This document shows positions 12,078-24,235 of a DNA stretch of 64,000 nucleotides, in pieces. The position numbers and the translations under genes were made by a program. Source of the stretch: Kingdonia uniflora (Eukaryota > Streptophyta > Magnoliopsida > Ranunculales > Circaeasteraceae); contig JACGCM010000655.1 of NCBI GenBank assembly GCA_014058105.1, positions 1,754,001 to 1,818,000 on the forward strand. Reading direction: 5' to 3'. The notes below the pieces were generated by a model, which had not been told where the DNA came from, did no database searches, and was given only the letters and a program-made list of their open reading frames with translations. Position 1 is the stretch's first letter; each line of letters opens with the position of its first letter.

Positions 12078-12118
12078 GAGGACCACTTGCGTACTTTTTG
12101 TTGAAGGTAGTTTGGAGG
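12078..12118 (+). repeat. 41-bp dispersed repeat, identical at 46465
   Basis: The stretch GAGGACCACTTGCGTAC then TTTTTGTTGAAGG then TAGTTTGGAGG is identical at 46465-46505. Its centre is also shared with 27397 and, reversed, with 17131, 41711 and 60899. It is a variant of the main module in which CGTACG is replaced by CGTACTTTTTGTTGAA. Confidence 0.92.
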
Positions 12119-12709
12119 TCAGTAAGGTTCTGTTAGAGCCATTTAAAACAAAAGAGAGGTGCAAAGTAGATTAGAAGCAAAAATAGGTTCAGCAGCTTAG
12201 GAAAAGAGCTGTTTTTTAACAAAAGAGAGGTGCGAGTAAACAATTAGCGCAACAAGATAAGGTTCTGTTAGACTTGCGTACGCTAAAAGAAACTTGCGTA
12301 CGCCAAAAGGTAGTTGTAGTTTAGGGTGCGAGTTATGGCTTTGCCGGCTAAAAAGGATCCTTCTTCTCCAGCTATCTCTTTCAAATCGTAGTTGGGGTGT
12401 GGGCTTTACGCTTGCTTGTCATCATCATTCGCTTTTCCTTTTTGCTTCAGATTGGTTGCCATCTTCTATGGATCTTGGAATGGGGCTAGCCGCTCCCTTT
12501 AAAACACCTCAGCTCTCGTCTTCGCTATCCTTCGTAGTCAGACACTGAAAGCTTTGCCTACCTACCCTTTAGTGGCTTGAGACCTATACCTTTACCTTTT
12601 GAGACCAGCACCTATACCTTTTTCGTAATGCGCCCCTAAACTACAAACTACGCTACACACACCCCTACTAGCTACCCGAAGGTAGTCTCCCCTGGCCTAT
12701 GGTTGCTGC

Positions 12710-12979
12710 TAGCGTGGGTTCTTCATCTTTGAAAGCACGGGTTGTTCTTGCGTGGGTTCTTCGAAAGCGTGGGTTCCTCGTCTTTGCTTTGAAAGCGTGG
12801 GTTCTTCGTACGCAAGTTGGCGTGGGTTCTTCGTCTAAACTACGAAAGCAAGACGTTAGCGCTTAGGTCCTTGAATAGGACTTGTTGGAAGACGTTAGCG
12901 AGCGAATCAATAGGATTGTTGCAAGTTCGCTAGTTGAGTAAATAGGACTTGTAGCAAGACGTTAGCGAGCGAATCAGGT
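12710..12979. repeat. GCGTGGGTTCTTC array and adjoining GCAAGACGTTAGCG array
   Basis: GCGTGGGTTCTTC and close variants recur at least five times to about 12840. One copy continues GTACGCAAGTTGG (the dispersed module) while another continues GTCTAAACTAC. From about 12846 the phrase GACGTTAGCG with AATAGGACTTG recurs three times in diverged units. Confidence 0.8.
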
Positions 12980-14737
12980 CGAGTCTAAGATCCTGTAGCT
13001 GCTATTGGCTATCTATATGTGACTGGACCGAAGCGACAGCTCTGCCGACGCGATCTATATCTGCTCTCTAACTACTTTTTCCTTAGTGCCGAGCGCCTAA
13101 AGAAGAGTACCGATCTTCTAGTAGTATACGCCTCCACCTTCTCCTCTTTATAGATAGCCACTAGGCAGGGATTATGGTAGTTGTAGTTTAGAAGTCAGCT
13201 CTTTCCGTCTTGCCTCGGAACTCTTGCTATATGAAGCATTCCAATTCACTATTTATCCGACGCGTACCGCACTTGAGATGGAAGGAAAAGCTAGCTAAAA
13301 GAGAACTCCCCAAAGGCGTCTTTTCTTGCTGTTTTAAAGCCTTTAAAAAGAGCTTTCCTCAAAAACGATAGAAAGATCGCTACGCCTTTCTTTTAGCGGA
13401 ATCAATCTCACCGTACGAAAGCGAAACTCTAAGCGCGTTAACAAAGGCTTTAAAAAAGTTGCTACGCCACAAGTAGTGGGGTAATGTATATAGGACACCT
13501 AGAAATCTTAGGCAAGTGCTAGCATAGGACGAAAGAGCCCTCTAATCAAATGACCGTAATAGGCGCTCTAAACTACAAACTACTTTTTTGGTAACCGCTT
13601 GTGTCGAATATGGCTAGGCCCCTAATCTACCTTCGAGCTTCCAGGCGGGGCATTCTGACATTCACATTCACACTTCTAGGTAGCCACCAAAGGGTTGAGT
13701 GAGCGATGTCGTCGAAGAAAGGGTTAAAAAGAGCGTTAGAGGAGAGGATCGTGCCAAGGATCCTAGCTAGGATCCTAGCTATGGATCGCCCTGTCTTCTC
13801 CTTTCTTCTTTCGTGGTGATCGCTTCCGCGGTCTATGGTAGTCTACAGCTGGGCGAGCGAAGCTGGTGGCAGTACACGGTGCTTTAAAAGAGTCGCGAAA
13901 GAAAGAGGATCTAGACGAAGCCAGGTCCTGCATTCTCCGGTTATGTCTTGCAGAGCGATTGGAGCATAGCGATTGGACTAGTGCATAATAACCTACTGGC
14001 GCGGGTGCTGACAAACTACTGAATGGCTTCACCGTACGCAAGTCCTGCAGACCGCGGTAGTAGAGCAATGATCAGATCTCATCTCGTCTTCAGTCCAGCC
14101 TGCCCTTCATCCAGTGACAGAGCATAGATCATAGGCTTTCTGAATTCCTGCCCTTTTTTTGCACAGCAACTACAAAAAATGGAAAGGTTAGCGCATGAAG
14201 CACTCAAAAGGGTTGGTGTCACAAAAAAGAAAAAGACCCGTCTTGTACTCGACCCAACTTCAGCAGTAGGCCTCGGTAGTACGGACCTGATCGAGCATTC
14301 ACTGGCCTAACGATCCCTACCCTACCTTTTGAAGCGCCCCTAACTACTGTTGGCCACAAGCCGATACCTGCCTCCCCACTTGGGGAACGTGGGTATACAA
14401 AGCGCGGTTGAGCAAGAGTGACAGGAAAAAGCAATAGATGAACCAAACTCGCTGTGGTGCTTTGCTAGCCTTCTCAACCGCTCCGCTCTTTTCTCTTCTC
14501 TATCAAAAGCTCCAAAGAATGTTGATAGCCTGTTTAAAAGACTGCCTACAAGAGAAGAGTAGTAGCGGTCGCTATTTAGGCCGCTCTTTTTAGAGCGAGT
14601 CTTGAGCGGTGGGAGTAGGTTTGTCTATGGCCGAGGAAGCCCCGGGTCAAGCTAAGCCGAAGCGATAGCTGGGAAAGAAGATGGGTCCATACTACGACCG
14701 ATAGACCTCAAAACGAGGACTGTAGAAAGAACGGCTA

Positions 14738-14798
14738 GTTGCGCGTACGTAAGTAAACTACTTATCCATCATCTGTTCCATCATCAAAAACAAGTGCG
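14738..14798 (+). repeat. Composite dispersed element, two 12-bp units
   Basis: GTTGCGCGTACGTAAG...AAACTAC is followed by TTATCCATCATC (14762-14773), TGTTCCATCATC (14774-14785) and AAAAACAAGTG. It has the same flanks as the copy at 2631 but two tandem 12-bp units in place of one. Confidence 0.92.
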
Positions 14799-17130
14799 CG
14801 CAAAAAGCTCTACTAACCAACCCACTACGAAAGAAGAGCTTCAGTCTGGGGTCCTAGCAAATAGCCCAACGCTAAAAAAAACCTTAGCCAACCACCCCTT
14901 CTATAGCTGTAGACATTACCGCTACGAAATAATAGCAGGGGAAGGTGCCTAGGACGCATCTAAATAGCTATTAGCGAGTAGGCCCTAGGACGATTTCAAA
15001 GTCTTCGGACGCCCAGAAAGTGAGAGATGACTTCTAATCTACTCTTTCTTCTTGGAGATGACCTAAAAGTCTAGCGCGGCCTGATCGCGCTTTCAAAGAA
15101 AAGCAGACTGAACCTACTCACTTGTTAGCGAAGTGGCTATGCTTAAAAAACAAAGAAAGAAAGCAAAGTCTTTCGTCGTAGACCTACATCTGTCTATAGT
15201 GTCATTTTCTTCGAGCTATTTTAAAAAAGGGGTGTGCAAAAAAAAACACACCCAAAGAGACCAGCCGACTAGGCCGAAGCGTCAGCACAAGGGCCCTGAA
15301 GTGGGTTCCCCCGCTTTTTCCGCGCCTACTAGACCTAATAGCGCCGGCACTTGCGTACGCTGATCCACCGTTGCCTAGCTTGCACCACCCTTAAAAAGGT
15401 AAGATAGCGCGATCCCTACGTCAAAATAGTAACAGCCGGCCACCAATGCTTTTTCACTTCTATATTTCTTTTCTATAAGACGAGACTGCCGCTAAACTAC
15501 TAAAACACGAAACTCTCAGAAGATCGACCTATGGCTTATTATTAGCCCTACGTGAATCTATAAGATAAGAACTAGTCCTCCTGAGTCTTGTCCTCTTAGA
15601 CCCTTAAGAGCCTGCACCAATGCTTATCGATTTTTAAAGGCCTGCACACTTGCGTACGGCGAAATAGCTAGGCCGATACGGCTACCTTCGGCTCCTCCTT
15701 TGCTAGCTCAATTTAGCTCCAAAAAAAACACCCTTTTTTTGAAACTCCTAAGGAAAGAAAAGTAGTTGTAGTTTGTAGTTTGGACACCCTAGGTCTTTTT
15801 ATCCATCGTGTTAAAAAATAACTCTAAAACACACAGAACCAATGATTAGGATCCTAAACTACTTTCCATCATCCTAAACTACAAAGCTACTTGCGTACGG
15901 TAGTTTAGAAAATACCTCTTCTTAAAGGCTTCCTAGGATCCTTCTAGTAGATTAGAAAGCTACCAGCACTAGTAAGCAAAATGCATGCGTTTAGCTAGGA
16001 TCCTTCTTTTGCTAGAAATTGACCGGCACATGGGATCCTTGCGGAAGATGAGAGTGAAGCCGACGTTTAAAATGGGTCTCTCTTTCTTGCTCTCACCGAA
16101 GCCATCGCCTTGAACCCGGGAATCATAGTTATAGCCTAGGAATGGCTCTAACTACTTGTGAGCGATACCGCTATTTCCGATCTAGCAAAGAGTAGCTGCT
16201 ATAGGGCTTTAAGTAGTTTAGAAGCGAGAACAGAAGTCTAAAGAGTGCGCAACTTCAATGGCTAATGGCTAGAGAAGGACGAAGAGAGTCAACTAAGTAT
16301 AGGCATACCGATCACTATGCATCTAGGTTCTGGTCTATCTATGAGTGTGTTGAAGAAAGCAAATACGGAAGCGGAGAAGACGGGTCTGGCTTGTCTTTAA
16401 TACTCCTGAGATCATAGGCTTAGTCTTTTAAAAGCTATCTATCCTCAAAGTCAAAACCATCAGAAGCTCGGCAACACACCCGTCCTATTTTCCATCATCC
16501 GCTAAAAAAAGAAGTGCCCAGATCAAAGTTATCCTATAGCTTATAGAATGACGCACAAAGAATAGCCACGCCTTCGGTGTAAGCGTATCAGCGAGATCCT
16601 CAGTAGTTTCCTAAAACTACGGAAAAAACAGGAAGGATCCTTGCTGACCTTGCTTTTGGATGATGGAAAATAGATTTCAGAAGGCTGGAAAAGATAACCC
16701 CGTTGCTCGCCTTGCTCCCGTATCTGGGACTCAACGGCGGTAAGTGTAAGATAGAGACCACCGACCGAAAAACTCTCACAGTCCAATCTCGTCCAAGGAC
16801 TGCACGAAGGATCCTGCCAACTTGCGTACGACGATCTCAACTGCTTGCTACGCTACTCCAAAGATCGACGGACAACAACTTCTCTTCACAGAGGACTTCG
16901 AAAGCCTATAAAGCGTAGTTGTAGTTTAGGATGATGGTTTTTTTTTAGGTTCCCGAGTACTCAAAAAAGCTTTCCTTCTCTTCGTACGCAAGTGTCCTGG
17001 ATACCTGATTCATCATGTCGCCTATAAAGAGTTTTTTGTCCTTCTTCGCCTATTCTATTCGGCGTACGCAAGTCGCTAGCTCTTTTCTTCTTAAACCCAC
17101 TATTTATAACGGCGCTAAAGCCTTTGGAAA

Positions 17131-17160
17131 ACACCTCTTTTCAACAAAAAGTACGCAAGT
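17131..17160 (-). repeat. CCTCTTTTCAACAAAAAGTACGCAAGT variant module
   Basis: ACACCTCTTTTCAAC followed by AAAAAGTACGCAAGT. The same 30 bp ends at 60930, and 41711-41740 is almost identical. It is the reverse-strand form of the variant at 12078 and 46465. Confidence 0.9.
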
Positions 17161-18566
17161 TATGATGGAAAAATATACATTACGGTGTCCAAACTACTTA
17201 ACAGCTACAAACTACTAACAGCTATGAAACTCTTATTCCACTGTAGGAGTTTCAAAAAGGCTACAACACACTCTGAGCTACTTGAATTTATGGAAAAAAC
17301 CTCTTCATCTATTTAAAGTCCTTCGCCTACTGTTTCCGATGCTCTATTTGGTCGGAAAGAAAAGAAGACCGAGTGCTTCTACGCTTCCAATCATCTCCAA
17401 TCATCGCTGTTGCTACGCTACTCCTATCCTCTTTTCTTTGGCCAGCTCCAAAGTTTAGTCATCCCCCCGCATCAAGAACCCTATCATGGGGTGTGCTACT
17501 GAAGCGAAGTCAACTGATCCCCGCTCCTAAACTACAACTACCCTGATCCGGGGCTAGATCGATCAAAGAAAAGCAAGGATCCTAGGGCGCTTGGACCAAG
17601 CAAGAGAGGGTTTTTTTAGGCAAAAAAAAAAGACTCCGATCTCATCCCCCAGACTAGGCCAGGTGGACCAAGCGAAGAAGAGACCGACCACCACTGCCAT
17701 CCCGACTTGCGTACGCTGATCTACACTCTCTATTCTGAAGATCGCCATCCTAACCTCTGGCTCTCACACGGGCCGCCAGTAGGCTAGGATCCTTCCACCA
17801 ACTCCTCTACTTATGGTCCTTGCCGCCGCTTCCCCTTGGTCCGTACTTCTATTGCTTCCAGTCCATCTCCAGCTATTTCTGGCTGAAGTACGTCTTCTTA
17901 TCTTCCATCCTTTTTTAAAACAGCACATTCCTGCGTACGCAAGTTCCGAGGAATCAAGATCTTCTTTTTACTTTTCGTAGGTAGTATAGCCCGCTCAACT
18001 CTAGAACGAGACCGCAGCCTAGACCAAGGATCCTAGATGCTCCACTGCTCTCCTAGCAAAAACTGGGTTGCACAGATCAACAACTACCCCACTCCCGAGG
18101 CGAAGAGGAAAGACCAGAGCCGCGCCAAAAGAAATCCTTTCTTCGTACGCAAGTAACCCTTTTAAACGTACGCAAGTCCTAACAAGTCGCTCCTAGCCGT
18201 AGTTTGGGAAACGCTTTGACTCCCGTTGCTGATCCCGGATTCCACGCCAAACAAAAACCGGTCACTCTTCCACTCTCCTAGCAAAAACTGGACATGAGAG
18301 TCCCACTACTGGAGGTTCTTGCTCTAAACCTTTTGACTCTTTAATCCTTCTGGCTCTTTAATAGTGAAAGTAAAAACAAGATTGGATCTCTCTAAAACAC
18401 AAACACACTCCTTGCTGCAGATGATCCCTAGTCTAAGGATGGAAGAATAGCCGCCCTAACTGTTTGAGATTCTTGGGAAACTGAAAGCAAAGACTTTCCC
18501 ACCTTTCCCACTCACTTGCGTACGCAGATCAATAAACCACTTCTACGTGTTTTTTTTGGCGCCTCT

Positions 18567-18680
18567 AAACTACAAACTACTCTTTAATGCTTGCGCAAGC
18601 TCTAAACTACTAATGCTCTAAACTACTAAGGCTTTTTTTTGAAACTTGCGTACGCTCTAAACTACAATGCTCTTTAATGC
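18567..18680. repeat. Composite cassette of CTAAACTAC, TTTAATGC and ACTTGCGTACG
   Basis: Alternating CTCTTTAATGC, CTCTAAACTAC and TAATGC units lead into AAGGCTTTTTTTTGAAACTT and GCGTACGC. It includes the 12-bp perfect palindrome GCTTGCGCAAGC (18589-18600). Related cassettes lie at 5873-5950, 20030-20105 and 63880-63985, with reverse-strand relatives at 46390-46455. Confidence 0.88.
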
Positions 18681-19514
18681 TCTTTATAAAGAAAAGACAT
18701 CGAGCGACACACGAAAGAAAAGTAGCGCCTTTTTTGTGTGCTGGAATAAGACAATTCTTGGGCACTTCCTTTGAGACTGGATTCCGGGCTTAAAAAAAAA
18801 GCAGGACGCAGTAGTTAATGGCTTAGGTAGTTTGTAGTTTGGATCCTATTTTCCATCATCTTTTCCACTGTGCCTAGCCCCTCCTCCAAAGCCACTAAAC
18901 CTCGACATCTCTGGTCTTTCTTGCTCCTTTTCGCTTCCAATGCTCAATAGTCAATCAAGAATAGCAGATCACTTGCGTACGCAGATCAATAGTCAATCAA
19001 GAATAGCAAGGATCCTAGGGTTTTAAAAGAGTCAGAAGGTAGTTTAGAATGCTCGACCAAAAATTCTGTAACACATCCCGGTTTAAGTCCACTACGCTTT
19101 TTTTCTATGCTTCAGTTGGTCTGCGTAGTTTTGAGATGCTCCTCCCTATCTGCAGCACACTCCTAGTTTTACGGAGCTTTAGCAACTCTGCCATCAACGC
19201 GCCAATGTATATAGGTAGCTAGGGGACTCCATCCTCTCTAGCCGAACTAGGCGACCTACCCCATCCGATGACTCATCCGGAGATCTCTCTTCAATGTTCG
19301 TCTTCGCTTTGGTGTGATTGATCGGTGAAAGGAAAGACAGACTCACCACTCCCCTTTTCATTTCACTTCTTTTCTATCCTATTTACCATCTCCAAAAAAG
19401 GCCCATGATCCGAAGCTAAGAAGGTCAAGTCCCGTACGATCTGCAACTCCAGCTTCGCCATACCTTTAAATTCCTAAAAAAACCTTCACTCTTGCCTAGC
19501 CTCGCATCTGTCAC

Positions 19515-19774
19515 TCTCCTTTTGATCTCCACTAGGATCCTTGTCTCGTTCTGCTCTCACCAAGCATTGCCATCCTCTCTTTCTTCTCTATGCACTCAGT
19601 TTCCAAGCGGGGAATCGCTAGTTTTGAAAACTCTAACTACTTCTCCTTTTGATCTCCACTAGGATCCTTGTCTCGTTCTGCTCTCACCAGACATCGCCAT
19701 CCTCTCTTGGTCCTCTACGCACTCAGTTTCCAAGCTTACAAGGACCAACGCTAGTTTTGAAAACTCTAACTACG
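19515..19774. repeat. Tandem duplication, about 127-bp unit
   Basis: TCTCCTTTTGATCTCCACTA begins copies at 19515 and 19642; both end in GAAAACTCTAACTAC. Copy 2 is about 6 bp longer and differs at scattered sites. It is the longest local duplication I found in the window, and each copy carries one AGGATCCTTG module. Confidence 0.95.
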
Positions 19775-21087
19775 AGTTAGGCTCTCGATGCCTGATGCTC
19801 TGAACCAAGGTTGGCATGATGGATAGGCCCAGGCCTACTCTCCTCTTGATGCTGCGGCGGAGCTGCACAAAGAATAAGACCGATGAATGCTCCCCCCCAA
19901 AAAACCCTTGCTTGGAATGAGTAGGAAAGAGGCTAGACCAATCATCGCTGCAACACACCGGTTGCATAGATCTATGTGCAGCACACCCGAATGCACCACT
20001 TGAAAAGGCTCACTGCTCCGATCTTCTTCTAAACTGCTCTTTAAGGCTCTTTTTTAAAACTTGCGTACGCTCTAAACTACTAATGCTCTTTTTTGCTCTT
20101 TTTTTTTCTACACCGGTCAATGCAATGAAGAAGAGGCCAACCAATCCTCTACTCTGGATATGCAATCCCCCCGGTCAGAACCTTTAGACCAGAATGTATT
20201 TCACTAGTTTAAAAGGAGCCAACATCTTCTTTCCTCGTACGCAAGTCCATGTAAAAAACGATAGCAACTTCTCTTCAGAGGACCCACCCCAAAGCGGACT
20301 AGGGGAAGATCGCATCAGATCTCTTTTTAAAGCGTCTTTCTTTGAGTGAGTAAAGATAAAGAGGTGTGTAGCCTTCTATTCGGTCTCACCTTCTCCAACA
20401 CACCCAAGGATCCTTCATGCCGACGGCGGAGAGTTTGGTTGTCCTTCTTCGCCTACTGCACTTGCGTACGCTGATCCTTATGTTCGATCTGTACGATGTG
20501 AGAGTGGAGAGCTTCTTTGGCTAACTATCACTGACACGCTTCCTTCCAGTTTTTTAAGGGTAGGCTCGGCCTCTCTTTTTGCTTCCAATCTCTCGACCGG
20601 TCTTTGTCTGTGACAAAGCCACACGCACTCTAACTACTTTAAGGATCCTCACTAAGCTATTCGCAACTTGGGCATCAAAGAATAAGCATGGTCTTCACCG
20701 TACGCAAGTCTTCTTCTTTTGAAACTCGACCCTCTGGTTCTCGCTTTAGATCCTCAGTAGTCTAAGGCATCCCAAGACTACTGAGTCGATTCATGCTTCT
20801 AGGCTACCCTCCTATCATAGTCTGCAGGTCTCCACCTGGAATCACTCCCAGAATAGGGCAATTCCCTTATAGGCTACGCTACACTCTGGATCATCTATAG
20901 TCTCAACCATGGTAGAGGCCCCGTACCTTCTTGCCGGGCGTCTATTTAGTTGGCTATCCTTCCTCTACTCTTTGCCCTCCATTCAACATAGTCTAAGCGA
21001 AAAAAAAGAAGTAAGGTATATAGAGAGAGATAGGTCCCATAGCTAAGGTTTGAGGCCTTTATAGGACTATAGGACGTCGAAGGTAGT

Positions 21088-21441
21088 TTGGAGACTTGCG
21101 TACGGAGATTAGCCATCCCTAAACTACTGTGCCAGTCAGTCGGTAAACAAGTAAAGAAAGATAGGCGTTTGAAGATAAGAAGTCGCAGCAAAAAGACAAG
21201 AGGGTGCTTTTTTCCGAGTCAAGTCAACCACCACGGGTATGAAGTGATTGTTCCAAGCAGCAGTAAAAAAGGAGTTAACTACAAGGACGCCTACCAAGCA
21301 GCAGTAAAAAAGGAGTTAACTACAAGGACGCCTAAGGATCTCTTTTGGCCTTCCAAACCCGGGTACACGTACGTAGTCCAACACAAGCCCAACAGTAGAT
21401 TGAAAACCAACGTAAACGCTTTTATTAAAGAAAAGAGGTAA
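21088..21441 (+). CDS. Unrecognised open frame, 117 codons, probably not a gene
   Basis: The frame opens with TTG and runs 117 codons. Its first residues are the translation of GTAGTTTGGAG joined to ACTTGCGTACGGAGATT, that is, two dispersed modules. In the middle it crosses the 41-bp tandem duplication at 21253-21334. Because 41 is not a multiple of three, the two copies are read in different frames, giving SKKGVNYKDAY and then AAVKKELTTRTPK. A real protein would rarely arise or survive that way. No family is recognised, no membrane segment is evident and composition is basic. It is kept at low confidence because it is long for the window. Confidence 0.06.
   Translation: METCVRRLAIPKLLCQSVGKQVKKDRRLKIRSRSKKTRGCFFPSQVNHHGYEVIVPSSSKKGVNYKDAYQAAVKKELTTRTPKDLFWPSKPGYTYVVQHKPNSRLKTNVNAFIKEKR
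21253..21334. repeat. 41-bp tandem duplication, 2 copies
   Basis: CCAAGCAGCAGTAAAAAAGG starts at 21253 and 21294; the units are identical and directly abutting. Nearby, a 29-30-bp block AAGCCCAACAGTAGATTGAA... occurs near 21383 and again near 21473. Confidence 0.96.
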
Positions 21442-22730
21442 GAAAAGGTAAGCCTTGGATAGCTGCAACGACAAGCCCAACAGTAGATTGAAAACCAACG
21501 TATTGTGGATAGCTTTTTCTCCTGGAGTCCTTCTCACTCAACTAAAAAAATAAATGCGAGGAAGGATCCTAAGCTACGCTTTCGTGCTGGAGCGGTTTTC
21601 AAAAAGCCAATGCTTCTCGAATCTATCTATCATGTAGCTTCAAGTCGTCATTCACCGCTGTGCTACCGAACCCGCTTAAGTAGTTTAGCGGAAGAAAGTG
21701 AGGCCACTGCCACTGATGCGCCCTAAACTACGGTGCCTCCCCTGCGTAGTTTAGGATCCTTAACTACGCTTCAACAGTTGGGGATGGCGTCTCTAAACTA
21801 CTAAGGAAATTCACAGCTAGAAGTTGGTCCTACTTTCCACCAAAAAAAAAGAGATGCATAGATTTTTCCAAGCGCTACTTTCCACCAACGAGGTGTAGCA
21901 TAGAGAAGAGACAAGGGTAGTGAGATAAATCCCAAGCCCTTCTCATAACTAGGATCCTTCTTTTTTGAACTCTTTCTTCAGACGAGCTTGGATATACTCA
22001 AGACTTTTTCCTCTGCGTCGCAATACTTCAGGGTTCAATCGCGGGTCAGAATAATGAAGGGCACACTGGGTGTGGGTGAGCTAAAGGATACTAGCTTCCT
22101 CTCTCTCTCTCTAAAGGCTACCTACGCGTCTTTACTACCATTTTTACTTTCTACCTTTGCTTTTGACTCTTCTTCCATCCTCTACTCTAAGAGCTCAACT
22201 CACCCCGTGTTCCGTTTCGCTCTCCCTTGGCTTTAAAGCCTCGTCTTCTATTTAAAGCCCCTCGGAAATTTTCTGACTCGCCGCATTGAAGATATAAAGA
22301 CAAAGGATCACCTGTTTGCTTTCTATTACATCTTTTCCTTCTCTTTTCCTAGGTGTTCCTTGGTAGGATCCTTGTCGGTAGGATCCTTAGGGCGTGCGGC
22401 CCTTTACCCTTACCTCTATGAAAATCGTGCACCTGTTAGATCTTTGAGCGTTTAAAAGGGGCCTCTAAACTACAAACTACTCTACTGTTTTCTATTAGGT
22501 AGAGGGTTGGCTTACAGCCTAGGGGGGAGGATCCTTGGGTGGTTTAAAAACCCCCTTGCTGTTTTGCTTTGGATGAAGAGTAGTTTAGACTTGCGTACGG
22601 CGAGTGAGTTTTTCTCTATGGGTCGCTTTTCCTTAGTTTCTTCGTACGCAAGTGACTCGCTTTTTTCGATGGCTCACTAAGGAAGTAGCTTCGGTACCCT
22701 CCACTTCGTTAGAGGCGAGTGAGTTTTTCT

Positions 22731-22949
22731 CTATGGTCTGACTAACCTTTTTCACTTTTGCTACGAAGCTACGTGCGGAAAAGAGGTGAGTGAGTTTTCC
22801 TCTATGGTCTGACTAACCTTTTTCACTTTTGCTACGAAGCTACGTGCGGAAAAGAGGTGAGTGAGTTTTTCTCTATGGTCTGACTAACCTTTTTCACTTT
22901 TGCTACGAAGCTACGTGCGGAAAAGAGGTGAGTGAGTTTTCCTCTATGG
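22731..22949. repeat. Tandem array, 71-bp unit, three full copies
   Basis: CTATGGTCTGACTAACC begins units at 22731, 22802 and 22873, with a truncated fourth at 22944 that diverges after CTATGGG. Each unit continues through CACTTTTGCTACGAAGC and AAAAGAGGTGAGTGAGTTTT. An upstream relative with the same GAGTGAGTTTTTCTCTATGG lies at about 22601-22621. Confidence 0.97.
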
Positions 22950-23079
22950 GTTGACTTTTTAAAAGGGTCTCAAAAGCGCATTTTTGCGATGGCTCCCTGC
23001 TGAAAAGCCATTTGGTCGATTTTTCCCGGGTTTACTCAACGTACGCAAGTTTGTTTTTTTTCTTCCCTGACCTATTTTT

Positions 23080-23530
23080 GAACGACTTGCGTACGGGGAA
23101 ATAAACATTAGTGACTTTCGGCTATAGGTGGACTCAACGTACGCAAGTTTTGCGAAGTTTTGCGATGGCTCCCCAAAAAAAGAAATCTTTGAAACTTGCG
23201 TACGAAAAATAGTGACTTTCGGCTATAGGTGGACTCGACTTTGGCGCTTCCCTAAACTACAAACTACGACCTATTTTTGAACGTGCGGAAAAGCCTTTTA
23301 GTCGATTTTCCTTTTAAAAGGTTACCGAATTTCAGCGCATTTCTCGATCGCTTTTTAAACTTACGTACGCGGCAAAGACTTGCGTTATGCAGAGTAGTTT
23401 GTAGTTTAGAGTGCACTTTTGCCCATGGGTTGCTTTTCCTAAACTACAGTTTCTGCATAGTTTTTTTTTCATTTTTCGATGGCTTGCTTTTTAAAGGAAA
23501 TCAACGTTAGTGACTTTCACCTATGGTTCG
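23080..23530. repeat. Diverged relatives of the 71-bp unit
   Basis: AGTGACTTTCGGCTATAGG with TGGACTC occurs near 23110 and 23215, and AGTGACTTTCACCTATGG near 23510. They are interleaved with GCGATGGCTC and the ACTTGCGTACG module. A second cluster with the same phrases (GAGTGGGTTTTGGCCTATGG, TTTGCGATGGCTC) lies at 53740-54210. Confidence 0.75.
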
Positions 23531-24176
23531 ACTCCACTTTGGTGCTTTCTGAGCTCTAAATTTGTCCACCGTCCTAGGATCCTTGCTCAATCTACCATAC
23601 CTGGATTCCCCTACCCTTTTTGGTCAGCTCTATTTCCCTACCCACCTCCCTACCGCCTTCCTGGGTTCTTTAAAGGAGTGAAAAAGAGCTAGTGGAAGAG
23701 ACGAAGGTGTAGCTAGAGGTAGCCTAGGACAAAGGAGATATACCGAGAGCGCCGTTAGCAAATAAAAACGTAGGGGGCCCACGCGTTGGAAGCAAGGATC
23801 CTAAACTACGCCCTAACTTTGAAGAGCGCCTATAGACATGACTAGTGACGGTTGGTCCTTTGTCTCAAGGCGCGAATCTAGTTGTTTGCTTTGGAAAGAT
23901 AGCGCTCCTAAACTACAACTACTAAGTAGTTTAGAAAGCCGCTCGTCTTCTAGAGATAGAGATTGAAAAAGTAGTTAGGAGAAGTCCTTTTTTTACCAGG
24001 GGATCATGACGCTCGTCCATACTTGTCGACTCTAGGCTCTCCATGAAGGACCACAGCATCAACTCCTTTGAAAACCGAGGGAACGCCGATCATTGAGAGT
24101 CTCAAAAGAGTGCCTTTTTTTACTAGTCGATTTTAGGTGTTGAGTTATTGCCTACTCTTTACTCTTTTTAACTCCC

Positions 24177-24235
24177 ACTTGTTTTTAGATGATGGAACAG
24201 ACGATGGAAAAGTAGTTTACTTACGTACGCGCAAC
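24177..24235 (-). repeat. Composite dispersed element, two 12-bp units, reverse
   Basis: Read on the minus strand it is GTTGCGCGTACGTAAG...AAACTAC, then TTTTCCATCGTC, then TGTTCCATCATC, then TAAAAACAAGTG. The first unit carries one substitution relative to the usual CCATCATC. Confidence 0.9.

Larger units (their letters stand above)
7661..13000. other. Non-coding stretch rich in small tandem duplications
   Basis: No gene is recognisable. It contains a 62-bp duplication, the GAAAG arrays at 8.0-8.2 kb, short duplications at 8556-8600 and 8640-8720, GTAGTT runs forming a hairpin near 9.5 kb, an 83-bp-period duplication at 10.8 kb, duplications at 11.4 kb and a GTGGGTTCTTC array at 12.7 kb. Dispersed modules lie between them. 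Confidence 0.7.
13001..22600. other. Non-coding stretch, dispersed modules and a 127-bp duplication
   Basis: No gene is recognisable. Modules of all families occur throughout. Notable items are the doubled composite element at 14738, copies of the CTAAACTAC/TTTAATGC cassette at 18567-18680 and 20030-20105, the long duplication at 19515 and a 41-bp duplication at 21253. The longest open runs here read through repeats. Confidence 0.7.

Noticed and set aside
22731..22949. Regular tandem repeats considered as a CRISPR array.
   Set aside because: Units abut without unique spacers, and no cas-like gene exists in the window. The same holds for the arrays at 26253, 32413 and 52543.
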